The translations under genes and the position numbers were made by a program. Source: Alligator mississippiensis (taxonomy: Eukaryota > Chordata > Crocodylia > Alligatoridae). From it: a DNA stretch of 64,000 bases. Where the stretch lies: assembly GCF_030867095.1 (NCBI RefSeq), contig NC_081830.1, positions 37,820,781 through 37,884,780 of the forward strand. Direction: 5' to 3'. The notes beneath the pieces were generated by a model that was not told the DNA's origin, searched no databases, and was given only the letters and a program-made list of their open reading frames with translations. Every line of letters starts with the position of its first letter. Position 1 is the stretch's first letter. This document shows, in pieces, positions 60,309 through 64,000 of this stretch.

Positions 60309-61122
60309 TAGGCCTGTACAAATAGGGAAGTGTTCGATTTGGATTTGGATTCAGCTGATTCAGAGGACAGTGATTTCATTCGGAGATTTGGATCACTGTC
60401 CCAAATTGATTTGGCTGAATTGGCTTTGGAAGATTCAGCACTGATTTGAAGATTGCAGCCATAGACTATAATGGGGGATCACTGAAATACCTATAACTTT
60501 GTCATTTGTTGGCAGATTTGAATGAAAATAGCAGAGATGGTGGCCCCTTCTGAGGGCATGAAGCCTGCCAAGTTTCAAGGAGATAGGTGCAGGAGTTTCT
60601 GGGAAACTGCACCTCAAACTGTTCAAAGCAAAACTCGTGACGTGTGAATCCGTGTGTGTTAAGGCACAACGGGATGAAAACAGCAGGGATGGTAGCCTGT
60701 AACGGGGGGCCTTCCCGGTGCTGGTTAGATCTCTGTCTGCCCCCCTGTTTCTGGACCAGCCGCCTGCCCCTCCTTTGCTCAGGTAGAAACAGCTCACAAA
60801 AGGGACAGAAAGGCTGCAGACAGAGGCTTATATGCTGTTTCTACATTCCTCCCCCCAGAGCACTGTGATTGAAGGGGACTCAAGGAAAGATCACAGTTAC
60901 AGATGTCAGTCTTTCCCCTCCTCCCTCTTCTCAGTTTCTGTTCCCCTGCAAGACTGCCTTCTGAATTGCTGAATCTCCGAATCTTTTTCCAAATCCGAAT
61001 CGATTCGGGGGGGGGGGGGGGGGGGTTGTCTCTCAGTTCGGTTCGGATTTGGTGATTCAGCCTCCAAACTGGGCTGAATCTTCTCTGAATTGAATTGGCG
61101 ACCGAAGCTTCGCACACCCCTA
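60309..61122. mobile_element. non-autonomous hAT element with perfect target duplication
   Basis: The ends TAGGCCTGTACAAAT and, inward, TAGGGGTGTGCGAAGCTTC are inverted repeats. An exact 8-bp duplication CTGTCTAG lies at 60301-60308 and 61123-61130. The interior has repeated 'gatttggattc'-type motifs in both orientations and a poly-G run at 61009-61026. It is relatively young. Confidence 0.8.
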
Positions 61123-61267
61123 CTGTCTAGCTAAATGTGATGTGGGATTGCATACCACAAGCTTAATGAGAGTAAGCAGTATTGCATTCCCACCTCTCCC
61201 ACCCCCCCACCCCCCCAAAAAAAAAAAAAAAGGCTATAGCAAATCACAGGGAACAACACTATTCTCT

Positions 61268-61530
61268 TCAGCACTGGTGAAGCTTCATTTGGAGTACAGA
61301 GTCCAGTTTTGGACATCGGCCTTCAAGAAAGCTGAGGGCAAACTGGAGGTAATCCAGAGGAAATCAGCAAAAGTGGAGTTAACTCAGACTCCAGAGGAAA
61401 TCATACAAATGAAGGTTGCAAGACCTAAAGTTACTTGATCTGGAGAAGACAAGACTGGGGGAGGATGAGACAGCTGAAAAGATTGATGGTAGTTTTAGAC
61501 TGGATATGAGAGAACATAGGAAGTGTTGGT
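61268..61530 (+). repeat. CR1 LINE fragment
   Basis: The plus strand reads as the degraded CR1 C-terminus (VKLHLEYRVQFWTSAFKKAE) and beyond, comparable to SALVRPQLEYCLQFW at 28.5 kb. It is interrupted. Confidence 0.75.
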
Positions 61531-61928
61531 TCTCTTAAGTCTGACATTTGTAATGTGTTGCTGCACTGCAGAGTTGTGGTTACTTAGGTGCTCTAGGTCT
61601 TCATTTCCAATAAAGCTTTAAGGAGGAGCACTAGTTGCAAATACTCACAGTAAAACATGTTGATGAATTTCTCCTGTGCTTCCTAGATGGCCTGCTCCCT
61701 CAGAGTTCTCCAGATGACTTCTTTCAACCTGTTCCTACATGTATGTTTTTCTCCACAGAAGAAGGAGAGCTTTTAGCTGTCCTCAGCAGCTCTGGCTCCC
61801 TGTGTCAGAGGCCTGGTTGCAGAAAAATGTTGAAGTTCTTGATGAAAATGTTGAATTCTGCAAAATTGCACTATGTCAGAGGTGATGGGACCTTGGAGCA
61901 CTTGTACACATGCTTTTAAAAATACTCG

Positions 61929-62109
61929 GTGCCGCAGTGCATACATTTGTATAAATGGCAAAATGTTCATCAGCACTGAGAAAATGGCGGTGATGCTCTT
62001 TTAAACTAAAACATCTTCTATGTGTGTTAGTTCAAAAGTGCGCTACTGCCATTTTCTCAGTGCTGATGCGCATTTCACCACTTATACAAATGCATGTGAC
62101 GTAGTGCCA
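61929..62109. mobile_element. long palindromic MITE
   Basis: Two arms of about 65 bp, around TTCATCAGCACTGAGAAAATG and CATTTTCTCAGTGCTGATG, pair across a loop of about 45 bp. Outer parts ('gtgccgcagtgcatacattt' and 'aatgcatgtgacgtagtgcc') also pair. Transcribed, it would fold into one long hairpin. Confidence 0.75.
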
Positions 62110-62358
62110 GGTGCTTCAGCTCATGTGCGGAATCAAGTTAATTAATCAAGTCTGCTGTGACACGCCGAATCTCCGGTGCATTGGAACAGACAAATGTATG
62201 TGTATGCATGCCTCTGGAGACCTATCTTAACACTCTGCTGCAACCCCTGTCTAGGGAGGATTGGGAAGGAAAATCTCTCCCAGGAAGAGAGGGAACTCCC
62301 TTACCCATGTGAGGGTGCAACAGACACATGGTTGCAGTAGGGAACAGTGGAGTGAGTA

Positions 62359-62922
62359 CAGGTAGTCCTTGGAGTTACTACACAATTGGTTCCTGAAAAC
62401 CGCATCTTAAGTGGAAAAGTTGTAACTTGGAACCAATTTTCTCATAAGCAGCAATGTTATAAATGGGGAATTGGTTCCTGAACCAAGGCCCAATACCCTG
62501 TTTTCACCAAAAATACCCCAGAATTTTGTACTCGATCAATTGTAGATGAGTAATATAGCTACATTAATGTATTTATATTGTAAATAGCAATCACATTGAT
62601 TCAAAAGGACTTCTTTGAGGTGACTTGCTGGACTTTTTGAAGGGCTCTTGGTTGGACTTTTTGAAGGGTTCTTGGCTGGAGTCCTCTCAGGAGATTTGGC
62701 TGCAGGTTTTTCTGAAGTTTTGTCTGCTTTCTTAAAGAAAGTGTCCAAGGAAGTTTGGACAGATGTTCTCCAGGGAGATGAGTGACACAACAAACTGGTT
62801 CACTGGTGTGGCGTTGCATCAGATCAAGCGTTGTACAGTTGAAATAGATGTCATAAAGTTGAAACAGGGTGTCAATTTATAAACGTTGTAAGTGTGAAAC
62901 GTTGTAAGTCGAGGACAGCTTG
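62359..62922 (-). mobile_element. Tigger-like (Tc1/mariner) fragment
   Basis: It begins CAGGTAGTCCTTGG after TA and ends GTAAGTCGAGGACAGCTTG, the inverted ends of pogo/Tigger elements. The minus strand (62536-62793) encodes a transposase C-terminal tail, TSLDTFFKKADKTSEKPAAK, followed by SPTKSPSKSP-type repeats. The DDE catalytic part is absent, so it is an internally deleted, inactive copy. Confidence 0.75.
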
Positions 62923-63260
62923 AACTGGAGAACTGAGTGAAGAACAGGAGTGTACAAAGCAATGAGAAAAGAGACCTGGTACAGGAGACAGAGTGAAATA
63001 ACGTTCTCTTTTCTCTCCTGTGTGGTGCCATGTTCTTTTGCAGCCAGGCATGGACATCTCAGACACCTTTTTTGTCTAGTTTAAAGAGAATAGATGGATT
63101 ACTTTACTTTGTCTAGTTACTTGTCTAGTTACTTTTACTTTGTCTGGTTTAAAGAAAATAGATGGATTTACTTTAACAAACAGTTAGAAATACCCTATAT
63201 TTGGGTACAAAGACACCATAACAAATCCTGCAGGGTTTTTAAAAAAAAGAAGCCTGCTAC
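62923..63260. other. intergenic with short imperfect duplication
   Basis: 'agtttaaagagaatagatgg' near 63077 recurs as 'ggtttaaagaaaatagatgg' near 63148, separated by 'ctttgtctagttac' repeats. Nothing else is recognised. Confidence 0.5.
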
Positions 63261-63442
63261 TTTATTAGTAGATAGACCTGGACTGGAATAGGAAAAGAGA
63301 GGACAATTTGGAACTAAAAATTCAAAAGTTGGTGAATGATCCTTTGGGGTTTAAAGAGTCCCACTTTGTCAAGACATTGGACCCTAAAGCATGCATTATA
63401 TTAATATGAATTTAAGGTAACACTGTTATAAAGAAGTTTAAA

Positions 63443-63680
63443 CTAGTACGTGCAGGGGTGTGTGAATTTGGAGCCAAATGTGTAAAGTCCCAGGTGTAGC
63501 CCAGGATGTCTACACCTGATGTTTACAGATAACTGATGGTCAAATCCACAGCATGAAGGGCAACAAGTCTGCATGCTCTGTCCACCATTACAGCAGGTAC
63601 TAAGAGAATAATCCTTGAGCATCTGACAGCGGCCGAGACATGTTCTGGAATGCCCACTGCAGGATCCCGTCAAATGAACT
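63443..63680 (-). CDS. possible last exon, cystine-knot-like C-terminus
   Basis: After the minus-strand acceptor CTGTCTTCCAG, a frame reads VHLTGSCSGHSRTCLGRCQM, then KDYSLSTCCNGGQSMQTCC and CGFDHQLSVNIRC, to a stop at 63443. The pattern C-x-G-x-C, YS, C-C, V-x-x-x-C resembles the C-terminal cystine knot of VWF, gel-forming mucins and otogelins. A minus-strand AATAAA (63261-63266) lies about 180 bp downstream, as expected for a gene end. A possible donor at 63515/63516 would make it internal. The rest of the gene would lie beyond 64000. Similarity is by eye only. Confidence 0.4.
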
Positions 63681-64000
63681 CTGGAAGACAGTACAAGACA
63701 GGATAAAGTGTATGCGTGCAGGGTGCCTAGGAAAGTAAAGGGGGAATTTCTATGCCACAGGGAGTTGAGTTTCTCTCTGTGCTAGTGAAAGATGAAGCAA
63801 GTCAACTACACATGAGACAACCTTGCACACATCTGCTTGTGCTCAGTCCTTCATTTTCACAAGGCCCACTTCCAAAGTTTGTTAAAATAAATGAGCTCTG
63901 CGGTACTATAAACCTTGTAAATAGGCCTGGTTCCTGGTTTCCCCAGAGCCTTAATGAACAAGCTTTCAAAAGCAGGTGTTTTTGATGGCATAGTAATGCT
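63681..64000. other. window edge, nothing recognised
   Basis: If 63443-63680 is a real exon, this is its upstream intron. I see no exon or repeat terminus. Confidence 0.4.

Noticed and set aside
61635-61919. 94-codon plus-strand frame with possible splice sites at 61686 and 61740
   Set aside because: Splicing the two parts gives a stop in every compatible phase, and no domain is seen.

Overview
This is vertebrate genomic DNA, most likely from a non-avian reptile. A crocodilian is my best guess and a turtle is possible. The evidence is split genes with GT-AG introns, many CR1 LINE fragments, hAT and Tc1/mariner derivatives, a Penelope-like element and several isolated LTRs. Nothing looks bacterial or viral, and I saw no tRNA, rRNA or CRISPR array.

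Two host genes dominate and lie head to head. On the minus strand (18890 down to 1224) is an RBR-type E3 ubiquitin ligase. It has an N-terminal ubiquitin-like segment, a RING1 without its usual first cysteine pair, an IBR and a complete RING2 with the catalytic cysteine. Five coding exons were found and the reading phases demand at least one more between 10.6 and 18.7 kb. A perfect interferon-response-type element lies about 75 bp before its start codon. On the plus strand (about 25.7 to 55 kb) is a ubiquitin-specific protease of the USP47-like type. Nine consecutive phase-compatible exons (37238-53012) encode the complete catalytic core: Cys box, QQD box, two CxxC zinc-ribbon pairs, His box and the FND motif. 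Less certain exons upstream encode a low-complexity N-terminal tail, and two downstream encode a C-terminal tail. Part of the N-terminal exon set is locally duplicated. The natural reading is a neighbouring pair of ubiquitin-writing and ubiquitin-erasing enzymes, at least one probably interferon-responsive.

At the right edge (63443-63680, minus strand) is a possible last exon of a third gene. It resembles the C-terminal cystine-knot end of VWF/mucin/otogelin-type proteins, and the gene would continue beyond the window. A sequence at 17.7-18.3 kb looks like a retrocopied mRNA 3' end with a poly(A) tract.

The rest is intron and intergenic DNA full of repeats: CR1 (0.3, 11.4, 18.4, 27.4, 35.3, 42.4, 53.4 and 61.3 kb), GC-rich hAT-like elements (13.6, 23.1, 58.1 and 60.3 kb), two further GC-rich families each present twice (6.8/51 kb and 8.1/52.3 kb), LTR fossils (about 5, 15.7, 21.8, 28.9, 37.4 and 56.1 kb), a Penelope-like insertion (46.6 kb), Tc1/mariner pieces (36.1 and 62.4 kb) and palindromic MITEs. 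Exon boundaries come from splice consensus plus reading phase; no transcript data were available.
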